Numbered from the stretch's first letter, positions 50,898 through 60,426 are shown. The stretch: DNA of 64,000 nucleotides from Streptomyces barringtoniae (GCF_020819595.1 NZ_JAJHNP010000028.1:59112-123111), one strand, 5' to 3'. Translations and numbers: made by a program. The notes: a model not told the origin generated them from the letters alone.

Positions 50898-53594
50898 CTA
50901 CGGCTTCTGAGGTTCTTGCTCAGCTGGGTCGGACGCGTGTGCGCGACGACCATGGGATCGAGGCAGGTCGTCCGTTTGCCATAGATGCGAGACAACGAGC
51001 AGGTTTGCGGTCTGTGGCTTCTTACGTCGCCAAAGTTCGTTATGTGAAATCGCTAGGTTTTTCACCGCTTCGCGCTCGCTGTGGTGGTCACCGGTCTCCC
51101 CGAAGATTTCGGCAGCGGCGGAATGGCAGCTTATGGCCACGTCGAATTGCTCGCCGCCGGCCAAGGCGAGTCCCATGTTGCCGAATGCCATAGCCAGGCT
51201 GCGACGATCGCCAGCCTCCTGGAAAATCTCGGCGGCAGCACCGTGGGCGAAGACGGCGTCACTGAATCGACCAGCTCCTCGCAGTGTGACACCAAGGTTG
51301 TTCAATGCCTGGCCTCTACTGTATTGATCGCCGATCTCCTGGAAGATGCTTACAGCAGCGTGGTAGAAGAAGATGGCCTTCTTGAACTGCCCGATGCGGG
51401 TTGCCGCGAGCCCGACGTTAGCCAGCGCCTCGCCCTCGCCTCGGCGCTCTCCGATCGCCCGGAAGATGTCAGCAGCAGTGAGGTGGGCGTCGATGGCTTC
51501 GTTGAAACGCCCAACCCCTTGCAGCGTGAGTCCGAGGTTGCCCAGCTGCGCACATTCCTGGTAACCGTCACCCACTTCCCGGAGGATTTCGACGGCAGCG
51601 GTCTGGGATTGAATTGCTTCGTCGAAACGCCCTACCTCGGCAAAGGTGGCCCCGAGGCCGCCCAGTGCCGCGCCCTCTCCACCACGGTCACCACAGTCCC
51701 GGCATATTTCCAGGCTCTGGCTGTACGCCTGAATGGCCTCCCCGAAACGCCGTGCCTGGAGCAGAGCAAGCCCGAGATTGTTCAGCGCCACGCTCTCACT
51801 TCGTCGGTCGTCACTCTCCCGCAGGATGCCAGCAGCGGCAGTAGCGACAGCGATCGCATCCTCGAAGTAGCGGTACCAGGTGAGGTACTGACCGAGCGCG
51901 AAGGAGAGTTCAGGACCGACTGAGTGGTGGCCTGCTTCGGCGGAGGTCGCGGCGGCGACCAAGGCGGTGCGCTCGGCCTCTAGCCAGGCCAACGCCTCTT
52001 CCCGATTGTGAAACAGGGAGTCAGGCTCATGGTCAACCCTTAGGTGGGTGTTTGCGGCCTTGGCGGTAGTGAGATAGTGGTCGAGCAGTCGTGCCACCGC
52101 GACGTCACGCTGGTCGTCGGCAGCGTGGTAACGGCCCAGGTCATCGGCAAACAGGCGGATGAGGTCGTGCATCGACCACCGCTCCGGGGCCGTGGCTACT
52201 GGCCGCAGGAGATGAGCGCGCGCCAAGTCGGCAAGCAGCCGCCGGGACTCCGCCAGGGGCTGATCGACCAGCCTTGCGGCTGCAGTGGTAGAGACGACAC
52301 CACCCGGCGCGGCGGCCAACAGCCGGAAGGCACGAGCCTGAGAGTCGTTCAGATGTTGGTAGGACAGCTCGAAAGATGCCCGAACCACAAGTGGATAACC
52401 CCCACCATCCTCGCCGTCGTACGTCATGGCCTCCAGCCGGGTTCGTACGTTCTCCAGCTCGTGGGCCTGGTCATCAAGCTCCCTTGCAGGCTCATCCCTC
52501 AGCAGTGCAGCAATGATCTGCAAGGCCAGCGGAAGGTAACCACTTAGCTCGGCCAAACGTGACGCCGCTCCTGGTTGCCTGGTGACGCGGTCGTCGCCGG
52601 TTCCCCCAACTCGCAGTGCCTTGTCCAGAAGGGCGACGGCCTCATCCGGTGTGAGCGGGGCGAGGCCAATGCGATGAGCAGGCAAGCTGGACAGGGTGTG
52701 GCGGGAGGTGACCAGGGCTCGGTGCGGGGCACCGGGCAATAGGCCACGGACCTGACCGGGCGATCGGACATTGTCCAGGACTGCCAGTAGCGGCCGCCCC
52801 TGCGCTGCCAAGTCATCGAGCGCGAGGCGCCAAGCGTCAAGCTTCTCCTCCAGCGTGGAGGGCAGGTCCTTGGCTTTCAGACCAAGAGCACGCAAAAACT
52901 GGTCGGCCACTGCGTCGACCTGCGTTGCGTTGTCGAGGCTATAGCCGCGCAAGTCAGCGAAAAGGATCCCGCCGGGGAACCAGTTCCGCGCACGGGCCTG
53001 ATGGGCAGCCTGTAAAGCGAGAGCGGTCTTGCCGACGCCTCCCATCCCCGCCACAGCCGACACCACCACCGCGGCCTCTGAGTCGTCCACTTGTTCACGC
53101 CCGGCCTCCAGCCAGTTCAAGACCTCGACCAGCTCTGCAGTACGGCCAGTGAACCCGACCGGAGCTGGCGGGAGCGTCACAGGGCCGTTGGGTGGTGAGG
53201 TCGTATTCGTGCCGGTCCGTGGTCTTCCGCCGCGGCTAGCGTTGCGTTCTTGCCGCGCCTGGTCGAGAAGCTGCTGCCACCATCCCTGCGACCGTCGCGC
53301 GTATCCGCTCCCCGCCCGTGCAGCTTCGTGCTGAAGGAAGTCGACAAGGGCGAGGAAGTACCGGGTGTGCTTCTGGCCGGGCACAGTGGGCCCGTTTAGC
53401 CAGCCGTTGATCGTTGAGTCCGCCACGGTAACCGGAGGCCTCTGTTGCCGCCCGAAACGGACGAGCTGGTCCAGCGTCGGGCGCCCCGCCGCCGCGTACA
53501 CGGCGCTCAACTCCGCTCGGAACCGCTCCGCATGCTCTCCCACAACGCCCACCCCGCTTACTGACTTCCGAAGTTGAATCCCCCAGGAAATCAC
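50898..53594 (-). CDS. NB-ARC/TPR STAND protein
   Basis: 898 residues from ATG 53594; GTG 53552 is a likely alternative. An N-terminal helical region (residues 20-130, with STINGWLNGPTVPG) resembles the XRE-like start of many actinobacterial NB-ARC proteins. The P-loop is GMGGVGKTALAL, Walker B PLLAVLDNV, and the GxP-type motif SGYLPLALQII. From about residue 560 come at least seven 40-residue TPR units (ALNNLGLALLQARRFGEAIQ and similar). STAND proteins switch on oligomerisation after ligand binding. Roles range from transcription control to phage defence; nothing here decides between them. Confidence 0.9.
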   Translation of the reverse strand: MISWGIQLRKSVSGVGVVGEHAERFRAELSAVYAAAGRPTLDQLVRFGRQQRPPVTVADSTINGWLNGPTVPGQKHTRYFLALVDFLQHEAARAGSGYARRSQGWWQQLLDQARQERNASRGGRPRTGTNTTSPPNGPVTLPPAPVGFTGRTAELVEVLNWLEAGREQVDDSEAAVVVSAVAGMGGVGKTALALQAAHQARARNWFPGGILFADLRGYSLDNATQVDAVADQFLRALGLKAKDLPSTLEEKLDAWRLALDDLAAQGRPLLAVLDNVRSPGQVRGLLPGAPHRALVTSRHTLSSLPAHRIGLAPLTPDEAVALLDKALRVGGTGDDRVTRQPGAASRLAELSGYLPLALQIIAALLRDEPARELDDQAHELENVRTRLEAMTYDGEDGGGYPLVVRASFELSYQHLNDSQARAFRLLAAAPGGVVSTTAAARLVDQPLAESRRLLADLARAHLLRPVATAPERWSMHDLIRLFADDLGRYHAADDQRDVAVARLLDHYLTTAKAANTHLRVDHEPDSLFHNREEALAWLEAERTALVAAATSAEAGHHSVGPELSFALGQYLTWYRYFEDAIAVATAAAGILRESDDRRSESVALNNLGLALLQARRFGEAIQAYSQSLEICRDCGDRGGEGAALGGLGATFAEVGRFDEAIQSQTAAVEILREVGDGYQECAQLGNLGLTLQGVGRFNEAIDAHLTAADIFRAIGERRGEGEALANVGLAATRIGQFKKAIFFYHAAVSIFQEIGDQYSRGQALNNLGVTLRGAGRFSDAVFAHGAAAEIFQEAGDRRSLAMAFGNMGLALAGGEQFDVAISCHSAAAEIFGETGDHHSEREAVKNLAISHNELWRRKKPQTANLLVVSHLWQTDDLPRSHGRRAHASDPAEQEPQKP

Positions 53595-53728
53595 GCGGCC
53601 CTTGGGCTGACCAGCCTAGTTCCCGCCCCAGCTCCGAGTACCGACATCGTCGGAAACCCCCCGGAACCCGCGCCATGGCGTCTCCGTCCGGCAGCACCCC
53701 GCAGCCGGCCTTCTGTCAGGAGACGTCC

Positions 53729-53860
53729 ATGTCCCACAACCAGGAATCCTCCCGCGCGCGCCGTGCCCTGCACATGTTCCTCGTCGTCCTCGGGCACCTT
53801 GCGCTCGCTTCCACCAGTGGCGCTGTCGAAGCCCTCATTGCTTGGCGCCTCAGCCACTGA
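53729..53860 (+). CDS. small peptide with one membrane helix
   Basis: 43 residues from ATG 53729 after AGGAGACGTCC. MSHNQESSRARRAL followed by a hydrophobic helix (MFLVVLGHLALA) and a tail AWRLSH. It resembles in layout the peptide on the other strand at 54279-54443. Divergent from the NB-ARC gene. Confidence 0.5.
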   Translation: MSHNQESSRARRALHMFLVVLGHLALASTSGAVEALIAWRLSH

Positions 53861-54278
53861 TCCCAGGCAAGACGAAGCCGTTCGGGCCAGCGCTCACAGC
53901 TCCAGGCCTGAACGGCTTTCGGCGCCATGTGATCACTCGACGGCCTCGATCCGCCACTTCTCGTGAACAACCGCCAACTAACTCGAACAGTCACAGGCGC
54001 TCGCGTTGCCCCTTGTCCAGTTCCGCTACCTGCGACATTCCGCCCATTTAGGTGGGGGAGGAATCTCCGTCCCGCCACGCTGCGCGATGCCCCGGCGGTC
54101 GGGGCTGCGGACTCCGCTCGCCGTCTCGCTCGGGTCGACGGCCGCCTTGTCCGCGCGCTGCTCCCGACACCCCCGCTGAACCGCGGTCTTCTCAACTCGA
54201 AGCTGCAGACCTCTACCTGTAGCTGGCGCCGGTGAGATGCCGCGCGCGGCAGGACGCGGCATCTCCCCGGCGCCCAGG
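53861..54278. other. mostly non-coding, holds right 22-bp direct repeat
   Basis: The only clear element is the 22-bp repeat at 54009-54030. Other readings are short and Arg-rich. Confidence 0.4.
54009..54030 (+). repeat. 22-bp direct repeat, right copy
   Basis: CCCCTTGTCCAGTTCCGCTACC, two differences from 49903-49924. Together they bracket a 4.1-kb segment with the NB-ARC gene. Confidence 0.6.
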
Positions 54279-54443
54279 TCAGCACGAAGAGACGGACGTG
54301 TGGACCAGGTGGAGCAGCTCGCGGACCAGCCCGCCGGCCAACGTGGCGGAAGCGGCGTAGAACGCCGCCTGCCCGAGGCCCTGGACTAGACGATGGCGGG
54401 CACGTCGCCGTTTCGGGACGGGGCGGTGCGTACGGTGGGACAT
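54279..54443 (-). CDS. small basic peptide with one hydrophobic helix
   Basis: 54 residues from ATG 54443 with GGAGA upstream. It begins MSHRTHRPVPKRRRARHRLV, has a hydrophobic part AAFYAASATLAGGLV and ends HLVHTSVSSC. The MSH start, basic run and single helix parallel the 43-residue peptide at 53729-53860, convergent with this one. Function unknown. Confidence 0.5.
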   Translation of the reverse strand: MSHRTHRPVPKRRRARHRLVQGLGQAAFYAASATLAGGLVRELLHLVHTSVSSC

Positions 54444-54599
54444 GACGGTCTCCGTTCAGGGGATGAGTCGGCTGCCCCCGCACCGCGTGTTCCTGGCAGG
54501 GATACGGTGCGGGGCGCAGTTTCTGCAGCCCCAAGCCTTATGGCTGACGTCCGCTGAATGCAGCTCCTGAGGCTCGAATCTCGATGTAAGTTCGGCGCC

Positions 54600-55523
54600 A
54601 TGAACGGGAATCGGGCCACCACGTGGGTCGAAGGGACTTCGGCCGACCTGGTTGCCGACGCGCACGCTCTGGGTGTGATGAAGGCCAGTCCCAGGATGGT
54701 GACCTCTTGGGTCGAGGACGGGATGCTCGCCAACCCTGAGCCGCGCAAGACCAGCGCGCACGGCAGCGATCCGCGAGTCTTCCCCCCGGAACAACGTGAG
54801 TTGTTGACCAGACTTCTCGAAGCTCGAGAGCGTTCCCCGCTGGGGCGCATCCCGCAACGGTCGCTGATCCGTGTCGTGCTGTACCTGTGGCTGATCGACG
54901 ACACGATCGTGCTCACCCCGCAGGCGCGCCGAGCCTGGCGTACCCACGCGCGCGCTACTGGCCAGACGACCGCCGTCCGGCGCAGCGAGAACGTCCGCGC
55001 CATCGTTGAGCAACTTGCCCACCCCTCAGCCACCTTCAAGCAACGGCGCGCCGCCCAGCTCGTCCTCGAGGAAGGCGAGCGGACGGGCCGAATCGACATC
55101 GACAGACTGACCGCGGTCCTCACGGAGTTGTACTCGCCCTGGCCAGTCCAGCCCGGAATGCCGAGGATCGAACGAGCCCTGGCCGGCCCGTTCGGGCCCG
55201 TCCCCGTCCAGCACCACATCGCGATGTGGAAGGCCAGAGAGCAGACGATCCGCCGCCTTCGGCACGAGGAGATCGACGAGCAAGAGCTCGACCGGGTGCG
55301 CGCCGTCTTTCGGCCAGAGTGGGCGGATTACCAGGCTCGTCGGCCCGCCCTGGCGACCATCGGCGCCGGAGAGTTCGCGGCGTACTTCGCTGAGCCCGAC
55401 ACCATGGAGGGCCGCGCGATCGAGGCGGTCGATGCTTTCGTGGGAACGCTCGCCGGCGAACTCGGGCTGATCGAAGCCGCATCCCATGCCGCAGAGACGG
55501 CACGCCTCAGACTGGCGCGCTGA
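54600..55523 (+). CDS. hypothetical protein with N-terminal HTH-like segment
   Basis: 307 residues from ATG 54600; the longer reading from 54558 adds a poor leader. Near the N-terminus KASPRMVTSWVEDGMLANPE looks like a MerR-like recognition segment, followed by GSDPRVFPPEQRELLTRLL. The rest is helical (ATFKQRRAAQLVLEEGERTG; IAMWKAREQTIRRLRHEEID). No known domain is certain. Base use matches the region. It could be a DNA-binding accessory protein of an integrated element. Confidence 0.65.
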   Translation: MNGNRATTWVEGTSADLVADAHALGVMKASPRMVTSWVEDGMLANPEPRKTSAHGSDPRVFPPEQRELLTRLLEARERSPLGRIPQRSLIRVVLYLWLIDDTIVLTPQARRAWRTHARATGQTTAVRRSENVRAIVEQLAHPSATFKQRRAAQLVLEEGERTGRIDIDRLTAVLTELYSPWPVQPGMPRIERALAGPFGPVPVQHHIAMWKAREQTIRRLRHEEIDEQELDRVRAVFRPEWADYQARRPALATIGAGEFAAYFAEPDTMEGRAIEAVDAFVGTLAGELGLIEAASHAAETARLRLAR

Positions 55524-55732
55524 CGGCCCGAGGCCGGTCAGCGAGCAGTTGGTCCAACTTCAGTGGCAACGTGTCCCCGTTCGGTGTCACTGGACAGCCG
55601 GGCCTGCCTGATGATCACGGCTCGGTAACGGCACTCAGTGGAGCGTCACACCGTCGACTTTCACGACACCTCTAGCAGGTGACGGGGGGATTCCATCCGG
55701 ACCCCCGCGCCACCTGTGTGAGGAGCCTTGTC

Positions 55733-56789
55733 ATGACGTACACCAGCAGCGCCCGACAGTCCGAACCGGCGCCGCGCCCGACCCGGACAAGGGGTGCCGA
55801 GCGGCCTCCGGGCGGCCCGGAATCCAGTGCCGTGAACGGTGCCGCGAACGATTCCAACGTCGTGTCCATCACCGCAGCTCACACCGCCCGCCAGGGGACC
55901 TCCCGGCACGCTGACACCTCTCTCCCTTCCCCTGAGACGTCAGCGAAGGGGAAGAAGTCCACCCCCACGGCCGGGAAGGTGCGTGCCGATGCGCTGCGAA
56001 TGCTGGGCTGCGTGCGGATAGCCACGGTCCGGCAGATGGCTCAGGTGATCACGAAAGAGGAGTCGGACGGCCGGTCGTACGTGCGCAGGGCCATGGTGGA
56101 GCTGGCGGAGCTCGGGCTGGCGGAAACGAACGGCAAGGACGGCAAGCACCCGATCTGGAACCTGACCCCGGCGGGACAGAAGGCTCTGGCCGACGGCAAC
56201 GAGCTGCCTCCCCGACCGAAGGCCGGCACCGGAGCGAAGGCCGTTCGCGCCGGGTTCGGTCCGCACGGCGTCGCGGTGACGGACGATCCTGGCATTCGGC
56301 GGCCGCAAGCATCTGACCGACTGGCAGGTGGAGGTCAACCACGCCATCAAGGAGACCGGCCTGAGCTTCAACACCGACGCCGTCCTCGCGCTGCCGACCC
56401 AGACCAGCGAGGTGCGCCTCTTCGAGCTCGACAACGGCACCATGTCCCAGGCCCGCCTCGCCAAGGAGGTCTGGGACTACGAGCGCTACGCCGGGCACCG
56501 CGTCTGGGAAGGCGCCCGCGGCACGATCGGCGGGACGTACCCGTTCTGGCAGCGTCACCGCTACACCCGCTCCACGACCTTCCCACGTCTGCACGTCGTC
56601 CTGGCGGGCAAGGAGGAGCACCTGCTCGACAACCGCCTCCAGGCGCTCGCGGACGACGTGAAGGGCATCGCCGTCGCGGTGTGGGTGAACACCCTGCCAC
56701 GGCTCCAGCGGGGCGAGCCCTGGTACGAGATCGGCGTCGACGACCCGGACCGGCGCCGCCAGTGCTACCCAGAGCCCGTCGGCCGCTGA
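55733..56789 (+). pseudogene. replication-relaxation family protein (plasmid-type), frameshifted
   Basis: Start ATG 55733 after TGAGGAGC. The first frame carries a disordered Pro/Thr-rich leader, then a winged-helix part (ADALRMLGCVRIATVRQMAQ, YVRRAMVELAELGLAETNG). The frame breaks near 56285, and the second frame continues FGGRKHLTDWQVEVNHAIKE, FELDNGTMSQARLAKEVWDY and FPRLHVVLAGKEEHLLDNRL, which is the Replic_Relax-type catalytic-like region. Relatives occur on actinobacterial plasmids and integrative elements. A two-base loss or one-base gain would explain the break. Confidence 0.75.
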
Positions 56790-56865
56790 CGCCGCGCGCG
56801 ACGCCGGGCAGGTGCGGCCGTGCCAGTCGCTGGCCAAGCGGCGGCACGAGAGACGTGGGGTGGCC

Positions 56866-57088
56866 CTAGCCGGGCGGTGCCCAAATGTCCGGCCCGACTT
56901 CCCGCCACTCCACCCAGGCCGCGGTCACCACGTCCTCGGGCTCGACATCTTCGGATCCGGCCTGGCGTAGGAACTCGACGATGTCGAGCAGCGTGTACGC
57001 CATGCCCATGAAGTGGCTGCCGACGCGGACCCGCCTGCCGCCGTCCTCGGCCGGCCGGGTAGACGACGACCTGCGGTGTCTCGGTCAC
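56866..57088 (-). pseudogene. small hypothetical gene, frameshifted
   Basis: GTG 57088 starts VTETPQVVVYPA. After a GGCCGGCC repeat the frame slips, and the other frame reads RVRVGSHFMGMAYTLLDIVE, EFLRQAGSEDVEPEDVV and WVEWREVGPDIWAPPG before TAG at 56866. Together a plausible protein of about 74 residues. The break lies in a short repeat, a common place for slippage or sequencing error. Confidence 0.5.
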
Positions 57089-57183
57089 CTTTTCAGAGTG
57101 CGGCGCGGGCCGGCAGCGCGCATGCGAGACGTTAGAGCCGTTCGTAGGCTGGTGGTGCTCGGGGCAATCACGGAGGTCTACCG

Positions 57184-58107
57184 ATGCCCCGAACCATATG
57201 GTCAGGCGCTATTTCTTTCGGATTGGTCACTGTTCCGATCAACGTACAGAGCGCGACCGAAGATCACAGCATCCACTTCCACCAGTATCACCTGGAGGAC
57301 ATGGGGCGCGTCCGCTATCGCAAGGTGTGTGAGCTGGAGGACCGCGAGGTCGACCAGTCCGAGATCGGCAAGGGCTACGAGCTGACCCGCGACCGGGTCA
57401 TCCCGATCAGCGATGAGGAACTGAGCAACCTCCCGCTGCCGACGGCGAAGGCGATCGAGATCGACGCCTTCGTGGCACTGGAGGACATCGACCCGATCCG
57501 CATGGGCGCCGGGTACTACCTCGCCGCCGGCGGGCAGGTCGCCGCGAAGCCGTACAAGCTCCTCGTCGAAGCGCTGCGCCGCTCCAGCAGGGTGGCCATC
57601 GCGAAATACGCGTGGAGCGGCCGCGAGAGACTGGGCATGCTCCGCATCCGCGGCGACGCCCTGGTCCTGCAGGAACTGCTGTGGCCCGACGAGATCCGCG
57701 ACCCCACCGAGCTGCTCCCCTCCCCGGCCGAGGTGTCCGAGGACGAGATCGAAGGCGCACTCGCCCTCATGGACACCATGACGGTCGACGCGCTCGAGGG
57801 CGAGGAGTTCACCGACCGGTACACCGAGGCGATCGCCCAGATCATCGAGGCCAAACGCGAGGAGAAACCCCTCCCCGAAGCGCCCGAGCCGGAGCAGCCG
57901 GCCCAGGTCCTGGATCTGATGGCCGCGCTGAACGAGTCGGTACAGAAGGCCAAGGCCTCCCGCACCGCCAGCGGAGGCCCGGCGCAGGTGCACGAGCTGC
58001 CGAAGCCGAAGAAGAAGGCGGCCGCGAAGAAGCAGCCGGCCAAGAAGACCGCGGCGAAGAAGGCGACCGCGAAGAAGGCGACTGGCCGCCGGCCGCGCAG
58101 CGCCTGA
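57184..58107 (+). CDS. ku: Ku protein (bacterial NHEJ)
   Basis: 307 residues. It begins MPRTIWSGAISFGLVTVPIN, the bacterial Ku start, with the core VCELEDREVDQSEIGKGYEL and the DNA-ring region MGAGYYLAAGGQVAAKPYKL. The C-terminal tail is a Lys/Ala repeat (KKKAAAKKQPAKKTAAKKA), as in many Streptomyces Ku proteins, which adds DNA binding. No LigD or ligase gene is in the window, so it may be a second copy or act with a distant ligase. Confidence 0.95.
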   Translation: MPRTIWSGAISFGLVTVPINVQSATEDHSIHFHQYHLEDMGRVRYRKVCELEDREVDQSEIGKGYELTRDRVIPISDEELSNLPLPTAKAIEIDAFVALEDIDPIRMGAGYYLAAGGQVAAKPYKLLVEALRRSSRVAIAKYAWSGRERLGMLRIRGDALVLQELLWPDEIRDPTELLPSPAEVSEDEIEGALALMDTMTVDALEGEEFTDRYTEAIAQIIEAKREEKPLPEAPEPEQPAQVLDLMAALNESVQKAKASRTASGGPAQVHELPKPKKKAAAKKQPAKKTAAKKATAKKATGRRPRSA

Positions 58108-58125
58108 CCGCGCTGACGCCAGTCG

Positions 58126-58295
58126 AGGATGCCGAGTGCGGTGTCCGGCCGGCAGTGGACGCATGTCGGTACCTGCCGTCGCAACGCGTCGAGCGCCTGC
58201 TGCCGGGTCGCCGGGCGGCACCGCCCGCTCTTGGCCGCAGCCCAGCAGCCGCCAGTGTGCACGGCATCCTGGGTCGGCCTGTACGGGGGCGCCAT
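58126..58295 (-). pseudogene. DUF6233-like fragment running into ku
   Basis: From ATG 58295 (MAPPYRPTQ) it reads DAVHTGGCWAAAKSGRCRPA and RRQVPTCVHCRPDTALGILD, nearly identical to the end of the intact copy at 60587-60943. The stop that ends the intact copy is missing, so the frame runs on antisense through the Lys-rich tail of ku. The first half of the domain is absent. A recombination remnant of 60587-60943 or of another family member. Confidence 0.65.
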
Positions 58296-58336
58296 GCCTG
58301 TCCCTCGCGGGGCGGGCAGGATCGGCATCTCGTTGG

Positions 58337-59116
58337 TCAGCGGTGTTCCGTGGGGTCAAGTCCGTCGTCGGGCGGGGGGTTCCAGTCGTCCGGCTCACCC
58401 CACCGCTCCCGCATCTGCCCCTTCCGGGCCTCCGGTGCCTCGAGCCACCGTTGTGACGTGCCCTTCGGCGGCGGGTAGGGCCAGCGGGCGCGTTCGATGC
58501 TGGTGATGTGGAGCAGGTGGTCCTGCCCGGCGTACTGCATCAGCAGCCGGTCGGGCGGCGGCGGGAGTTGGTTTCCGGTGCGCTTCGGGGAGCCGTTCTC
58601 GGCCAGCCACCACCGCAGCCAGCCGTAGACGGCCGAGGAGTACAGCGGCATCAGGGCCGGGGCGTTGTCGTCTGCGGTGACCTCGAACTGGTAGCCGCGG
58701 CGTACGGGGTCGTCCTCGGCGAGCACGGCCACCACGCATCGCTCCGGCTCGAACGCCGATGTGACTAGGCATCCGGGCAGGCGCCACATGAGCTGGTCCA
58801 CGTCCAGGCCGGCCGGGCCGAGCGCCCGCATCACGACCACCGACGCGTCGTACGCGGCCAGGATGCCGTGGTCGCGGACACCGAGGCGGTCCACGGTCAC
58901 CTGGCACGGGCCCGGCCGGAGGTAGACCACTCGGGTCCAGACATCCGGCTCGGCCACACCGGCGTACGGATCGAGGAAGGCGCCGGCGGGGTGGACGGTC
59001 AGAGCCACCCTCAGAACACCGTCCGGCCCGGGAGCCGACTCGGCCACGACCTCCACCGCGCAGTGCTGCCCGTACGGGAATTGGGTCTCCGGCGGCTCGT
59101 GCGAGGGCGATGTCAT
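58337..59116 (-). CDS. hypothetical protein
   Basis: 259 residues from ATG 59116 (the 59137 start is an alternative). Contains WTRVVYLRPGPCQVTVDRLG, AYDASVVVMRALGPAGLDVD and ADDNAPALMPLYSSAVYGWL. The end is Pro-rich (EPDDWNPPPDDGLDPTEHR). No known domain. It looks like a normal gene of the region. Confidence 0.65.
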   Translation of the reverse strand: MTSPSHEPPETQFPYGQHCAVEVVAESAPGPDGVLRVALTVHPAGAFLDPYAGVAEPDVWTRVVYLRPGPCQVTVDRLGVRDHGILAAYDASVVVMRALGPAGLDVDQLMWRLPGCLVTSAFEPERCVVAVLAEDDPVRRGYQFEVTADDNAPALMPLYSSAVYGWLRWWLAENGSPKRTGNQLPPPPDRLLMQYAGQDHLLHITSIERARWPYPPPKGTSQRWLEAPEARKGQMRERWGEPDDWNPPPDDGLDPTEHR

Positions 59117-59159
59117 GGCAGGCAGCATGCCACCCAACGGATTGAGTCAGAGGGGCGGT

Positions 59160-59447
59160 TCAGACCCAGATCTCCGGGCCCTGCCCGATAGCGAACACGA
59201 CTTCCCCGAAGGTGCCCAGCCGCCACATGGCCGCCTGGTCGTCCCCAGCTTCCGTCACGGCCGCCGGCACCGTGCTGAGCAGCGCGGCGAACCGTGAGTC
59301 GATCCCTGCGACGGCCGCAGCTTCCTCGCATGCCGCCGGCACCGCCGCCAACCGCTCCTCCACCCGCTCCGGCTCGGGTTCCTCTGCTTCGAGTACGTCC
59401 GAGAACGGCTCCCACAGCTGCTGCCAGATCACCGCTGCCGCGGCCAT
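59160..59447 (-). CDS. hypothetical helical protein, perhaps missing its N-terminus
   Basis: 95 residues from ATG 59447: IWQQLWEPFSDVLEAEEPEP, VEERLAAVPAACEEAAAVAG and AAMWRLGTFGEVVFAIGQGP. The frame stays open upstream to about 59600 with sensible sequence (FQEALASAARALQSGSWQVS) but offers no start codon, so the 5' end may be broken. Confidence 0.5.
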   Translation of the reverse strand: MAAAAVIWQQLWEPFSDVLEAEEPEPERVEERLAAVPAACEEAAAVAGIDSRFAALLSTVPAAVTEAGDDQAAMWRLGTFGEVVFAIGQGPEIWV

Positions 59448-59665
59448 GTCCGGCCGGGAGACCTGCCAGGAGCCGGACTGCAGAGCCCGGGCTGCGGAAG
59501 CGAGAGCTTCCTGGAACGACGTCGCCGTACCGCCCGACTCTAGACGTGCCCGTACACGGTTGGCCGACGGGCGTGGGCAGCAGTCGCGTCAGGCGGCACG
59601 ACCGCGTCCTGGAGTAGCGTCGTCCACCAAATTGCAGGGCCAGTACGGCAAGGGGAGTTGGGGCA

Positions 59666-60426
59666 ATGGCGGACCGTCCCGAGGCACGGCACCGGCTCTG
59701 GGAGCTCTACGAATGGCACGTGCCCCACGCCTGGCTCTTCGCGACCGTGGAACGCGGGGAAACTGCCGTCCCGACCTCCGTCTCGACATCTACGACGGCT
59801 CCGAGCAGCCGGGCCGGGAGGGAGACGGCAACGCTTACGCGTCCACGCTGGCCACCCTTCCTCCGCCATGGCCGGACCTGGCGGCGCGGATCCCTGATCA
59901 CGGGCCTGACGCCTGGAGCCCGGACGACTACCGGCGGGCCAGCGAGGCATGGGAGTTCGAGGACAAGGTGCGAGACCTGGCCAGCCACATCGCCGCCCCG
60001 GCAGCAGGCGAGGACTCGCGCACGCTCGTGCAGCAGCTCCTGGAGCAGCACCTGTACAAGGACAGCGTCACCGTGCTCGACGGCCCTCGCACGCTGGTCG
60101 GGCTGAACATCGGCGGGCACCCGAGCAGGGTGAAGTTCGGCTTCGCCGCCCGGGTCACCGCTGATGCGCCGGCCCCGCCTGAACCGCCCGCGACCCGGGC
60201 TCTGTACGGGGCCGTGCTGACCGCCTGGTGGCTGGACTGGCACCAGCGGACCGCACAGCCGCCCACGATCACGATCCGCTCCATCGACGAGGTGGCCGTG
60301 CCGTGGCCCGTCGGATTCCGGATCGAGCTCCCGAACCTGACCTCGCACTGGATTCGTCTGCACGACGTCACCCCGTTCGAGTGGGGGCGCCGCGATCAGG
60401 GCAGCCAGCAAGTTGCCGGCTTGTGA
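59666..60426 (+). pseudogene. hypothetical gene, frameshifted near its start
   Basis: ATG 59666 opens MADRPEARHRLWELYEWHVP, ending LFATVERGE near 59762. The body continues in the next frame (CRPDLRLDIYDGSEQPGREG; VRDLASHIAAPAAGEDSRTL; WWLDWHQRTAQPPTITIRSI; FRIELPNLTSHWIRLHDVTP). A single base change in the GGGG run at 59757-59760 would restore one protein of about 253 residues. Family unknown. Confidence 0.55.

Noticed and set aside
57516..58328. 270-codon minus-strand frame over ku
   Set aside because: Only its first part (58126-58295) is a real DUF6233 fragment; the remainder is antisense to the Lys/Ala repeat of ku.
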